64,000 nt of DNA from the NCBI GenBank assembly GCA_050084985.1, contig JBITNC010000001.1, positions 155,248,001-155,312,000 on the forward strand. Direction: 5' to 3'. Made by a program: the position numbers and the translations under genes. Source of the stretch: Nageia nagi (taxonomy: Eukaryota; Pinophyta). Below, one piece after another: positions 20,159 to 29,930 of the stretch (within the stretch, counting starts at the first letter, position 1; the number at the start of each line of letters is the position of its first letter). Below the pieces are notes generated by a model. The model ran no database searches and was not told the DNA's origin. It saw only the letters and a program-made list of their open reading frames with translations.

Positions 20159-22582
20159 ATGCCTCCATGTAGATGCTCCACTGGACATTCTCGACCTATC
20201 CAGGAAGAGGTAGGGTTTTGAAATAACTTTATTTTCTATTTTTTGTTTATAATTTGTAATTTAACTGTTTAATTTCAAAATTGAAATCGTGAATGATGTT
20301 TAAAAATTATTTTGATTATTTCTATCGAATAAAATTTGTAGATTAGACTTTTATTTCTATTTTTTGTAAAAAATTTATAATTTGGTCGCGGTCGTCGACC
20401 TAGGCCGAATGGATGACAGAGTCACCGGCGTTTGGAATGCGAATGTCGATGACTGAGTCTTACCTATTAGAAATGCTAGCATTTTAGTATGAAATGCCAT
20501 TTTTTTTTTTAAGCTGAACTTTTTTAACATTATACAGGTTCGAGACATCTTTGAGCCTCGTGGTAAATATCCCTTGATTCTATAGGAGGGTAGAGATTTT
20601 CTACATCCAACCGATCATACTTTTTTTGGGTCAGTTGGTTTTGGAGTAGGCCCATACATGGGTTGCATTCATTGGGAGTATCCTTTATTAGCTGCATTGT
20701 TAGATAGATGGGACATAGTGACATGTACTTTTCATCTTCTGATAGGGGAGATGATCGTCATAGTGGAGGATATACATAGATTGTATAGACTCCCCATTCA
20801 TGGACAGAGGATTTTGCCTGTGGTGGATAGAGCAGGAGCTTTACCCGCTATTTCTTATTTATATGGGGATGCTCGGGTGGAGACTATTATTTCTGAGATT
20901 ATCTCAAGTGGCATCCGATATTACCAATATTGGATGGAGGATCAGCAGGGGATGATCCATTTTTCATACTTGATGGGTTTAGTACAGTGTTATGCTCTCC
21001 CTAATACTGGTAGTGGGAGGTTTCTATGGTCATTATTGCCCATTATTGTAGATATGATATAGCATGGTACAGTGTATGCTTGGACACCCACACTATTAGC
21101 TCAAATTTATAGAGAGCTATTCTTTTATTCTTAAGGGCATAGGGCCTCTTTATCAGTTACTGACACCTTGCAGGCATGGGCTTATGAGCATATAGCTATG
21201 GCTCATCCTCTAGGATTATCGATGCTCGATTTGGTAGCCACTTGGATTACGAGGCTGGCATAGTCAGATGGCATGAGGATTTTTATATTTACCCATCAGA
21301 TGGAGTTCATCAAGATGTGAGCTATTATCACCACTTGATTAGTCACTTGATTCCAGATCAAGTGAGATTCAGACCTTACCATTTGTATCTTATCTGAGGA
21401 GAGCTTGCAGCTGAGCTTACTAGTATTCGGCAACCACATGTTTTGAGTGGTCATCGAGCAGATTTTTTGGAGTATTTTCATTTTGAGCAGGTGCATCATC
21501 AATTCAGCTTAGTTTAGGATGTGCCTGCACCATCAGTGCCATATCAGTGTGAGGGCACTATCTCAGTAGAGGGTGTACAGCTGTTGGTTTATGTAGAGCC
21601 TGATCCTACTTAGGAGGAGGGATCATTGGAGGGTGATATTAGGGAGGATGACATCGAGGTGTCTGAGGCATTTAGGACCTGGTGGGAGGAGGGAGATGAT
21701 GGCCTAAAGGGAAGATTGGAAGGTCGACACATTTGTCAACATGTCAATGTTGTTAAGGAGTTAGGTGCAGCAGCAGGAGAGGGAGAGGTAGGTGCGAAGC
21801 CTACAGGAGCGGAGACTGCAGGAGAGGAGGCTATCGACAAGGAGGTCATGGTAGATGCTCCTAAGGAGTTAGCTCCTAAGGAGGAGGCTATGGGTGTTAG
21901 TGAGGAGGGAGCTACCCCAGAGGTTGCACACGGAGTTAAGGAGGCTCCTACTACATAGGTTCCTAGCATTGATACTTTGTTAGGAGATATTTATGAGCTA
22001 AGATACCAGTTGGCACAGGCCAACTCATGCATGTACAGGTATAGGGTTGAGCAAGATAGATACAAATAGGAGAGAGATGAGGCTCATTCTTCTTTACAAG
22101 GAGCTCAGGCTCATTAGTTCAATGCAACCTCTGCTTCTAGGGGTGATTCTTCAATTTTCATTCATGGCATTTATCAGCAACGAGATTTTTATAATGGTAT
22201 TGTATAGACATGGTTGACAGGTATTCCAGCTTTTACTCCTGGGGCTCACTATCCTATACCTCCAGCCAGTTATATGCCTATAGATATCTCAGTATATCAG
22301 ATAGGTAGCAATGCATAGGGCATAGTTGGATCTCTAGGTAGGACTTAGAGGTCACGAGGTTTTTCTAGCAAGAGTGGTACACCCTAGGCATCTCCCTTAG
22401 GCACTGTTGGTTCAGCCAAGTTATGAGGAGCTTAATGTCTGGGTAGTCCTACAAGATCTGTAGGCACTACTCCTCCAGGTTAGGGTATCAGAGAGACTAG
22501 TAGATGGTGGAGGTGATTGAGTAGTCCTAGCGGACAAGGCAGTGGTTGGGGCAGTCCTTGAGGATACCCTTTTTCATGATGT
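20159..22582 (+). pseudogene. Antisense extra gene of the Tat element, plant mobile domain-like, with an intron
   Basis: The gene runs opposite to gag-pol. A 17-codon first exon (20,159-20,209) begins MPPCRCSTGHSRPIQEE. A GT...AG intron at 20,210-20,537 can be removed in frame, giving EE-VRDIFEPRG. The second exon reads GCIHWEYPLLAALLDRWD, an FHLLIGEMIVIVEDIHRLYR block, LPIHG and YLYGDAR at about 20,660-20,880. That is the W-D-R-W, GE-x-T/V-x-x-L-x-D-V layout of plant mobile domain (aminotransferase-like) proteins. A frameshift occurs near 21,230. A Pro/Ala/Glu-rich tail follows (21,626-21,958), then a Gly/Ser-rich end. About ten stops, mostly TAG, disrupt it. Antisense extra ORFs are known in the Tat lineage. 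The role is unknown. Confidence 0.6.
20210..20537 (+). other. Predicted intron of the antisense gene
   Basis: The donor is GAG|GTAGGG and the acceptor TTATACAG|GTT. Removing the 328 bases joins codons GAG and GTT in frame and links a short basic/Cys-rich first exon to the domain. The interior is T-rich, has stops in all frames and is typical of a plant intron. The acceptor region has a run of ten T's (about 20,500-20,509) followed by AAGC, then more T's. Splicing is inferred from sequence only. Confidence 0.5.
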
Positions 22583-23180
22583 TATCTTTCTATATGCTTA
22601 TGAGTTTATTGGACCCTTGTAGTTTTATTTTATGATTCATGAGGTTATGATGACCCTTTGATGGACTATTATGATAGATAGATCTTTGATATTTATGGTA
22701 TTTGTATGATTCTTGATGCATGAGCTTTCATTCTATATATAAATTTATGATAAAATAGGTATGATGTGATTTTATGTAGATCATAATTATCTTTTAATTA
22801 CTTGATGATGAATAGATGTTAATGATAGATGTAATTTTCAAAATGTATGATGCATAGATATAATTGTGGAATGTATGATGTATAATTTTGAGTCTATCTT
22901 TTATAATTTTTAAATAATGATAAAATATATAACATATATCAACAAATTAATTTGATGATGTTACCAATCTCAAAATTAATTTAATAATACGTACGATTAT
23001 AGTTGCTATAAACAATAAATCTAATTTGTAATTTTAATAAGTTAAGTTACTTTATGTTATTGATAATGTGGAATAACATAGATGTTTAAATAAGTTAAGT
23101 TATTTAAGGACATTTTTATTATATTTTTGTAGAATCAGATGCATCATTTTCTGCACTTGGCAATTTTTTAAAATAAACCT

Positions 23181-23450
23181 CTTGACATGAAAAACTAGTG
23201 ACTTATGGATGCATATGAACATTAACTTTATCTTGGTTAGGGGAACAATAAATAATCATTCTTATCCTTTCCAAAGAAAAGCAATTTTAATAATGTTCAA
23301 AGGTAATAGATAATAGCAAAAATGGCTTGACATGACAAAACTAATGACTTATGGATGCATATGAACATTAACTTTATCTTGGTTAGGGGAACAATAAATA
23401 ATCATTCTTATCCTTTCCAAAGAAAAGCAATTTTAATAATGTTCAAAGGT
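23181..23450. repeat. 145-bp tandem duplication
   Basis: The unit at 23,181-23,325 is repeated at 23,326-23,450 with about 125 bp of nearly identical sequence, starting cttgacatga and ending gttcaaaggt. The high identity inside an older element suggests a recent local duplication. Confidence 0.85.
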
Positions 23451-23931
23451 GATGATATTCTCAAGAGGAATAGGTTTAACAAAATGACACAAATGATTTT
23501 AAACACAAATAAAATACAAATTATGACAAAATATTAGGTGATTTTGGATTAATAACCAAGTTATCATAACATCTACCTTATCTTTCTTTATTTCAAGATC
23601 TAACAACCTAAGATGATATCAAACAATATTGTTATATGTTGATAAAAAATCTATAAACTCCAGTGTGTGTAGTGAGGTTCATTTCCCTTCTTACATCATT
23701 TGAGATGAAATATCTTAGAGACATTAATAAGCTAGTCTATCCATATGAAACGTATAGAGGTCCATAGGAAAGAATGTCGCTAACCAAAATGGACATATCG
23801 CCACTCGTAAGGTATGCCCCATTGCCAGATAAGCGTCCATAGCCCTGATGAGGATTAACCCCTTGATCCTGCTACAACCTTGCTCTACTACCAGTCAGGC
23901 GTCCATAGCCCCGGTAGAGGATATTGTAATC

Positions 23932-23998
23932 ACCCAAGAATCATTGATATAATGTAGCAAATTTTTTTTTTTTTTTTTACTATCAAAGATTCTTGGGT
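23932..23998. other. Hairpin with poly-T loop
   Basis: An acccaagaatcattgata arm (23,932-23,949) pairs with tatcaaagattcttgggt (23,981-23,998), with a single mismatch and a loop of about 31 bases that includes a T18 run. Confidence 0.7.
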
Positions 23999-24423
23999 TC
24001 GAGATGAAGCGAATAATAGGATAGACACATAAATTTCACTCTTAATATCTCTTAGAATGATTTCATTCAAATTCTCTTAGAATTTTTTAATGTCGTAAGT
24101 GTTTGGAGTTTTTGGATTTTCTTTCAAACATAAACTTTATGTTTTTCTATCATCTATGGTATATCATTTCTTTATGAAAGAAAAGACAAAGTGAATGCAG
24201 TGATAACAAGGAGATTATTCTAAAATGACCTTTTCACACATTACACATTTACTGGATAACCACTTTTACAATGACATGCAACATATATTTACATCATACA
24301 AGGGCAGGGCACCCAATTGCCAAGTGACCTCTAGATGTTTCCATCTAGGTAGATTTTATAATTTTATAATTTTTATGTGTTTTATAGTTTTCAATTTTTT
24401 AGGATTTTATAATTTTTAATTTT

Positions 24424-25659
24424 TTAGGATTTTATAATTTTTCTAGGGAATCTATTCATGATGCGTTCAAATCGAGTTTGAACTGCATCAGGATTAAATG
24501 AACAATGTGTTGAACTAAACAAAAAACTAAAATCTAATACCACTTGATTATGATAAATTTCTGGAACACAATAATCTAAGTGTTCAGATGTCACGGTTTG
24601 TGTGATTGAGATGATTTGTTCTCGATGTTTTAAAGTCAGGTTGTGAGTACAATCAACTATTATTTTGGGCTTTTCTATAGGCCACAAAAGATAAAAATAT
24701 ATCATTAAATCATATTCTGAGTTAGGAGAACACCATAACTCAAATGCGTTGATACAAACAATAACTTGATATCCACTTACTTTGACATTCCAACCGTAAG
24801 ATTCGTGTGTGTCATAGAATGTCAAGGCCATTTTTTGTTGTATTTCAATAGGCATGGAAAAGATATTTGAATACAAAGGAGTAGGAACGTTACGAATAAA
24901 TTTCATAAAAAGATCTTTGTCATACCTACTTTTCAACCCCAAAAGATAATTTCCATTATTCCATACTCTATGTCTTTTTAATAGTTTTTCGATAATCTTA
25001 TTTCTAACCTTTATTTGATTTATCGTTTTAAGCTCGGTAATACGACAAGCTTGCCTTTTCTCCAATCTTTGTTTCCAAATTGTATGTCGCATTTGCATGC
25101 GAGAAAATATGTGAGTTTGCCTATAGTGTTGTTGTAACATTCTAGGAGGAAAAGCCACAAAAGTATTTGAAAAATTATAAGTTACCTTTTTATGAGGTAA
25201 ATAAGGTAAAAGTTCATCTATCCATTCTATACTTTTGGTTAATTATTTAACGTATTTCAGCCTAGCTAGAAGGAGTGAATACTCAGTTAATTGACAATTT
25301 ATGACGATTCTCGGTATTCCATAAGGCCATTGTAGGCAAAAAGCTATTATTTCTTATGATATTCTTTCCATATGGGTGAAATAGATTTGTGGATTTAAAC
25401 TAATGCCTGCTTCATATCCATAAAAAGTGACTTCCCAACCATTATTTATACCACAAAACATATGGTATATTCTTTCAAATTGCTCATCAATAGTCAATCG
25501 TAAATAATTTAAGAGATTCAAATCAAATATATGTTTTAAATATGTTAATGCTAAATCACCTGGATATCTTGGCAGCAAAAATCGTACTTGTGGTTGCACT
25601 ATGCTACCTTCAATAGATTTCTTTGCCAGATTCATCTTTTCTATTTTAATCATTAACAC
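24424..25659 (-). pseudogene. Sense extra ORF of the Tat element with an internally duplicated domain
   Basis: This ORF lies just downstream of pol, where envelope-like or extra ORFs occur in some plant gypsy elements, but I see no signal peptide or membrane segment and do not recognise the family. It is a single 412-codon frame from the ATG at 25,659 to the stop at 24,424, broken by two stops (about residues 103 and 140). Two regions resemble each other. The first has NNGWEVTFYGYEAGI (about residues 72-86) and LQWPYGIPRIVINC (about 110-123). The second has SYGWNVKVSGYQVIV and LLWPIEKPKIIVDC near residues 278 and 318. Between them is a basic helical stretch rich in Arg, Lys and Gln. It overlaps nothing and begins 75 bases after the pol stop. 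Confidence 0.6.
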
Positions 25660-25732
25660 TTGACAAATATTAATACTTTTATTTATTTATTATTTTAAAA
25701 ATAAAATAAAACAAAAGAAAACTAATGTACAC

Positions 25733-25734
<2 letters not shown>

Positions 25735-25760
<26 letters not shown>
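25735..25760. repeat. (TA)13 microsatellite containing the end of pol
   Basis: The conserved integrase end LRPF is followed directly by this tract, which is read as alternating Tyr and Ile until the frame meets TAA at its edge. The length of the tract decides where pol ends. Confidence 0.85.
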
Positions 25761-25763
<3 letters not shown>

Positions 25764-26940
25764 GGGTCGAAGATGCATGATATTTATAGGTTCACACTCT
25801 TCATTTCCTTCTAAATCTGATAAATGATAAGTTCCTTTACCAAATTTTTTCTTAATGATATATGGTCCTAACCAATTTGGAGCAAACTTATCTCTAAGCT
25901 ATCATTCTATTCGTAAAGTTTGTTGATTTTTTTTTAAAACCAAATCACCTATTTTGAATTCACGAATTAGAACCCTTTTATCAAAAGCTCATTTTATCCT
26001 TTTCTGATAAACATGCATATGCTCTAAACCATTAATATGTTTTTCATCTAAAAGTAATAACTGATCTAAGCGAGTCTATCTTGCTCCCTCATCAGAATTT
26101 TGCTCACTTAGATTTACTCTAAGGGATGGTATCTCAAGTTCTATGGGTAGGATGGCTTCTATTCCATATACTAAAGAGAATGGTGTTGCCCCAATAGGAG
26201 TGCGTACACTAGTATGATAAGCCCATAAGGCTTTTGGTATTTGCATATGCCAATCTCTATGAGAATCATTTACTATTTTTGCTAAGATGTTATGAATAGT
26301 TTTATTAGTAGCCTCTGCCTGTCCATTGCCTTGTGGATAATATGGAGTGGAAAAACTTTGTTTAATTTTATACTTGTCACATATTTGTTTTACATCCTTA
26401 TTTTTAAAATTCTTTTCATTATCCATAATTAATTGGTTCGGTACACCGAATCTACATATAATATAATTTTCTATAAATTCAGCAATTTGTGAACCAGTGG
26501 TGGAAGTCATGGGAATAGCTTCTACCCATTTGGTAAAATATTCAGTTACTGTAATGATGAACTTATGTCCACCAAAATATGTAGGTGTAATTTGTCCTAT
26601 TAAATCTAATGCCCATTTAGAGAATGGCCAAAGTGATTGTATAGGATGTAGTTCTTGAGATGGTTGTAGAAATAAATGAGCATATTGTTGACATTCAAAA
26701 CATTTTTTAACATATTCACAACAATATTTTTCCATAGTTGGCCAATAATACCCCATTCATATTAATCATTTTACAATCGCAACACCATTAAAATGTCCTC
26801 TGCATGTTCCATCATGGGCAGAGGATATAGCTTTTTTAATATCATTCCATTCAAGACATCTGAGTAAAATACCATTGAAATTTTGTCGATGCAAGATATC
26901 CCCTATCAAACAATATTTAGTTGCTTTAATTTTAAAAGCT
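25737..26940 (-). pseudogene. Tat element integrase domain
   Basis: The zinc-binding HHCC part starts with a block ending AHDGTCRGHFNG near 26,810 and continues to YVKKCFECQQYA near 26,690. The catalytic core (26,076-26,756) keeps all three acidic residues in their usual contexts: KWALDLIGQI, LIMDNEKNF and NGQAEATNKTIHN. The C-terminal part has GPYIIKKKFGKGTYHLSDLE (about 25,800-25,860), the GPY/F-type module of gypsy integrases. Integrase joins element DNA to the target and leaves the 5-bp duplication seen here. Stops occur at the junctions, for example two in the stretch before MGYYWPTM, where arginine is usual. Confidence 0.9.
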
Positions 26941-26942
26941 CA

Positions 26943-27977
26943 TCATGATGATTTATTAAGGTTTGCAGGAAGAGTTCCAAATTTTAAAAAATCTGTTAAT
27001 TCTTTGTACCACTTATCTTTATTAGTTACGTCAATATTCAGTACACTTTTTTCTTCACCTTCCTGTTGTAATGATGATTGAGACAATTGAATTATTTCAA
27101 CTTGAATTGAAGATTTTTTAGGATCTTCTGGGATAAGAGATCCAATAGAAGCCATAGCATCTACAAATCTATTAGATGATCTTGGTGCCGCTTCTATACT
27201 AAATTGGTCAAAAAAATTTAATAATTCCTCAACTAATGCTTTATACTTTTGAAGTAAAGGTTCTTTACATTGATAGATTCCTTTCACTTGATTTACGATG
27301 AGTAAAGAATCTCCAATAATCTTAATTCTTTTAAGTTTTAATTTAACAGCAATTTTTAATGCTAATATCAAAGCTTCGTATTTCACATTATTATTAGTAC
27401 AAGGAAATTTTAGTTTAAATGAATATGGTATAGGGATCCCTTGCGATGTTATAAATACAACACCTGCTCCACCACCTTGTTCACATCGAGAACCATCAAA
27501 GTGTATTGTCATATCCCACTCATCTTCGTGTTCTACAGGTATTTCAATTTCATCTAATTGAAACATCCCATCATCGGGTAATTCAATGACAAGTGGTTTA
27601 TTATCTTGCAATGGAGCATTAGCGAGATAATCAGCAATTACTTGTCCTTTTATTAACTTTTGTCCAATAAAATGTAAATCAAATTTAGTTAAGTGCATTA
27701 TCCACTTTGCAATTCTTGAATTTTGATAGGTTTTATTCATCATATATTTCAACAGTTCCACTTTAGAGATGACATATGTTGTATGATTAAGCATATAATA
27801 TTGAATTTTTTTAGTAGCAAAAATGATAGCAAGACATAATTTTTCCAAATATATATACTTAATCTCATAGCTCACAAGTGTTCTACTTAGATAATATATA
27901 GCTTGTTCTTTATTGTGTTCATTCTTTTGAGCAAGCATTATTCCTAAAGCAGTTTCAGTAGCAGAAATATATAACAA
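26943..27977 (-). pseudogene. Tat element RNase H and second (archaeal-type) RNase H
   Basis: This is an uninterrupted 344-codon stretch. The first half is the reverse-transcriptase-linked RNase H, with ALGIMLAQKNEHNKEQAIYY and a YLEKLCLAIIFA segment, ending in WIMHLTKFDLHFIGQK. From about residue 155 a second RNase H begins with WDMTIHFDGSRCEQGGGAGV, continues with NNNVKYEALILALKIA and IIGDSLLIVNQVKG, and ends RSSNRFVDAMASI. The usual E of the NNxAEYEAL motif is K here (NNNVKYEAL), a loss of a catalytic acidic residue. The double RNase H is a hallmark of the Tat lineage. Confidence 0.88.
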
Positions 27978-28039
27978 AAGAGGTATATCTTTTCTTGGTG
28001 GACTTAAGATAGGAGGAGATAATAAATATCTTTTAATTT

Positions 28040-28990
28040 CATCGAATGCATCTTGTTGCTCTTTGCCCCAATGATATTCTATCCCCTTTTTTAATAATTT
28101 TGTAAATGGTTTACATTTATTTGAAAGTTGAGCTATAAACCTTCTAATGGCTTGTAACTTGCCCTATAAACTTTGTAATTATTTTAGATTTGCAAGAGGT
28201 GGCATGTCTACTATTGCCTTCACTTTACTAGGATCTATTTCAATTCCTCGTCGGGACACAATAAATCCTAATAGTTTTCCTGAGGTTACACCAAAAACAC
28301 ATTTTTTTGGATTTAATCTTACTTTATGTTCTAATAATCTATCTAAGACTTTAATTAAGTCTTTTCCATGATCTACTTGATATTTAGATCTAACCAACAA
28401 ATCATCGACATAATATTCTACTATGTCGTGCATATAATCATGGAATATATAAGTCATAGCCCTTTGATAAGTTACCCCAGCATTTTTTAATCCAAAAGGC
28501 ATAACTTTATAACAAAAGGTACCCAAAGGAGTTATAAAAGCCATTTTATGTTGATCTTCAGGGGCTATTTTTATTTGATTATAACCAGAAAATCCATCCA
28601 TTAATGACAACATATCATGTCCTGCTGTCGATTCTACCAAACTATCAATACTAGGTAGGGGGAAATCATCCTTAGGACAAGCTTTGTTAAGATCACGGAA
28701 ATCTATGCATATTCTTATTTTTCCACTTGGTTTTTTCATAGGTACCATATTAGATATCCAATCTGAATAATCTATAGGTTGTATAAATTTAGGTTCTAAT
28801 AATTTTTGAAGTTCTTCTTTTACCATTAATGCTATAGTAGGATGCATTTTTTGTAATTTCTATTTAACAGGTTTAGCATCGGATTTTAATGCTAAATTAT
28901 GTACTACTAATTTAGAATCTATTCCAGGCATGTCTGCATATGACCATGCAAATACTTTTTCTCATTCTTTTAATAAGGTTATAATTTCTT
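28040..28990 (-). pseudogene. Tat element reverse transcriptase
   Basis: The start FAWSYADMPG lies near 28,930. Then come MHPTIALMVKEELQKLL (from 28,847), ICIDFRDLNKACPKDDFPLP, LSLMDGFSGYNQIKIAPED and VMPFGLKNAGVTYQRAMT, with the active site VEYYVDDLLVRS near 28,415. These are strongly Tat-like. The thumb/connection follows to about 28,040. Stops lie before KLQKMHPT and twice in the LK-stop-LQSL-stop-GKLQ stretch at about 28,160-28,180, each where glutamine is usual. The enzyme converts element RNA to DNA inside the particle. Confidence 0.93.
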
Positions 28991-29432
28991 CTTATTCATT
29001 TTCTGTGAGGTTTTCTCTTAAAGGTACTATTTGTCCAATCACACTAGGTGATTCGGATACTTTACCCACTTCTTGTGATGAAGGTATATTAAACACCACA
29101 TCATCTACATCATATTCTCCCATCCCTAAATCCATTAATTTAATTTTTACTAGATATACATTGGATGAGTCATTATTAGATGTAGTATTCACTTGTTTTG
29201 ATGAAGAAGCTCCATATTTTTCATCTAAAGTTTTAGCAACTTTTTCCCAAGTATCTTTATCCTGTATAGCTATATCACTTTTTCCTTTTATGACTTCAGA
29301 TTGATTCATATTTTTGTTCATTAATATGGTTGATAAATTAGGAGACGGTAATGTCACTTTATTTGGATCAAAAATTAAATTACAATGTGAATAAGGATTT
29401 GGATCTTTAAACACACAATGAACTTTATCTCT

Positions 29433-29930
29433 TTAGATGTATTTTAAGCACCCATGATAAGTTGATGGAACACATTGCATTTCTCTAATCCATGGGCATC
29501 CTAAAAGAACATTGTATTGTACAATATTTCCTTCAATTATATGTAATAAAGTTTGAATGGTTTTAGCCCCTACAGTAATTGGAAGCACTATTGATCCCAA
29601 AGTTGAACACACTGCATCATTAAACGCCCTAATTTGTAAAGAAGGAGCTAAGATAAGTGAATCTGATAAATTCAAATTTTTGTATGCAGCATCTGAAATT
29701 ATATTTATAGATGAACCTTCATCTATCAAAATTCTTTTAAATAATCTCCCATCTACTTTACCAATTATATGTAAAGGTGGATCAAGTCCGCCTGGTCCAT
29801 CGTTATTTAATTTTTCTTGTTCATAGAAGTTGATACTAGGTTGTTGAGATATCTTTAAACTTTCAACTATTGAAATAAAATTATCAGGGTTACTAACATC
29901 CACTTGAATTTTTTGTAGAATTTGATTCAT
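29433..29930 (-). pseudogene. Tat element protease and preceding linker
   Basis: A 165-codon open stretch. The retroviral-type aspartic protease begins near residue 60 with GRLFKRILIDEGSSINIIS; the catalytic D-x-GSS is at residue 70 of this stretch. It continues with a flap region and NVLLGCPWIREMQCVPSTYH near the end, the LLGRPWI-x5-VPSTYH motif of Tat proteases with Arg changed to Cys. It cuts gag-pol. The segment from 29,414 down to 28,992 is a poorly conserved linker to reverse transcriptase. Confidence 0.88.

Larger units (their letters stand above)
22583..24423. other. Non-coding spacer between the two convergent extra genes
   Basis: AT-rich DNA without a gene. A near-perfect tandem duplication of 145-bp units lies at 23,181-23,325 and 23,326-23,450, with only a few differences. 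A GC-richer patch at about 23,770-23,930 contains a short repeated gcgtccatagcccyg motif. A strong hairpin follows, with arms at 23,932-23,949 and 23,981-23,998 and a T-rich loop. Near 24,340-24,440 a ggattttataatttt unit is repeated several times. This spacer would hold the 3' ends of both genes, and the hairpin plus T run could shape their ends; that is speculation. Confidence 0.5.

Noticed and set aside
20461-20537. A separate start for the antisense gene within the intron
   Set aside because: The in-frame region upstream of 20,538 has stops and no coding pattern. The splice to the short exon at 20,159-20,209 gives a better reading, although an alternative start at the ATG at 20,658 cannot be excluded.
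24424-25659. Envelope-like protein in the Tat extra ORF
   Set aside because: Position after pol fits, but no signal peptide, transmembrane segment or coiled-coil fusion pattern is visible. The internal duplication also argues for a different kind of protein.
29557-29826. Open stretches on the + strand across gag-pol of the Tat element
   Set aside because: They are the complement of the protease, reverse transcriptase and RNase H coding frames, have no domain of their own and are explained by the real - strand frame.
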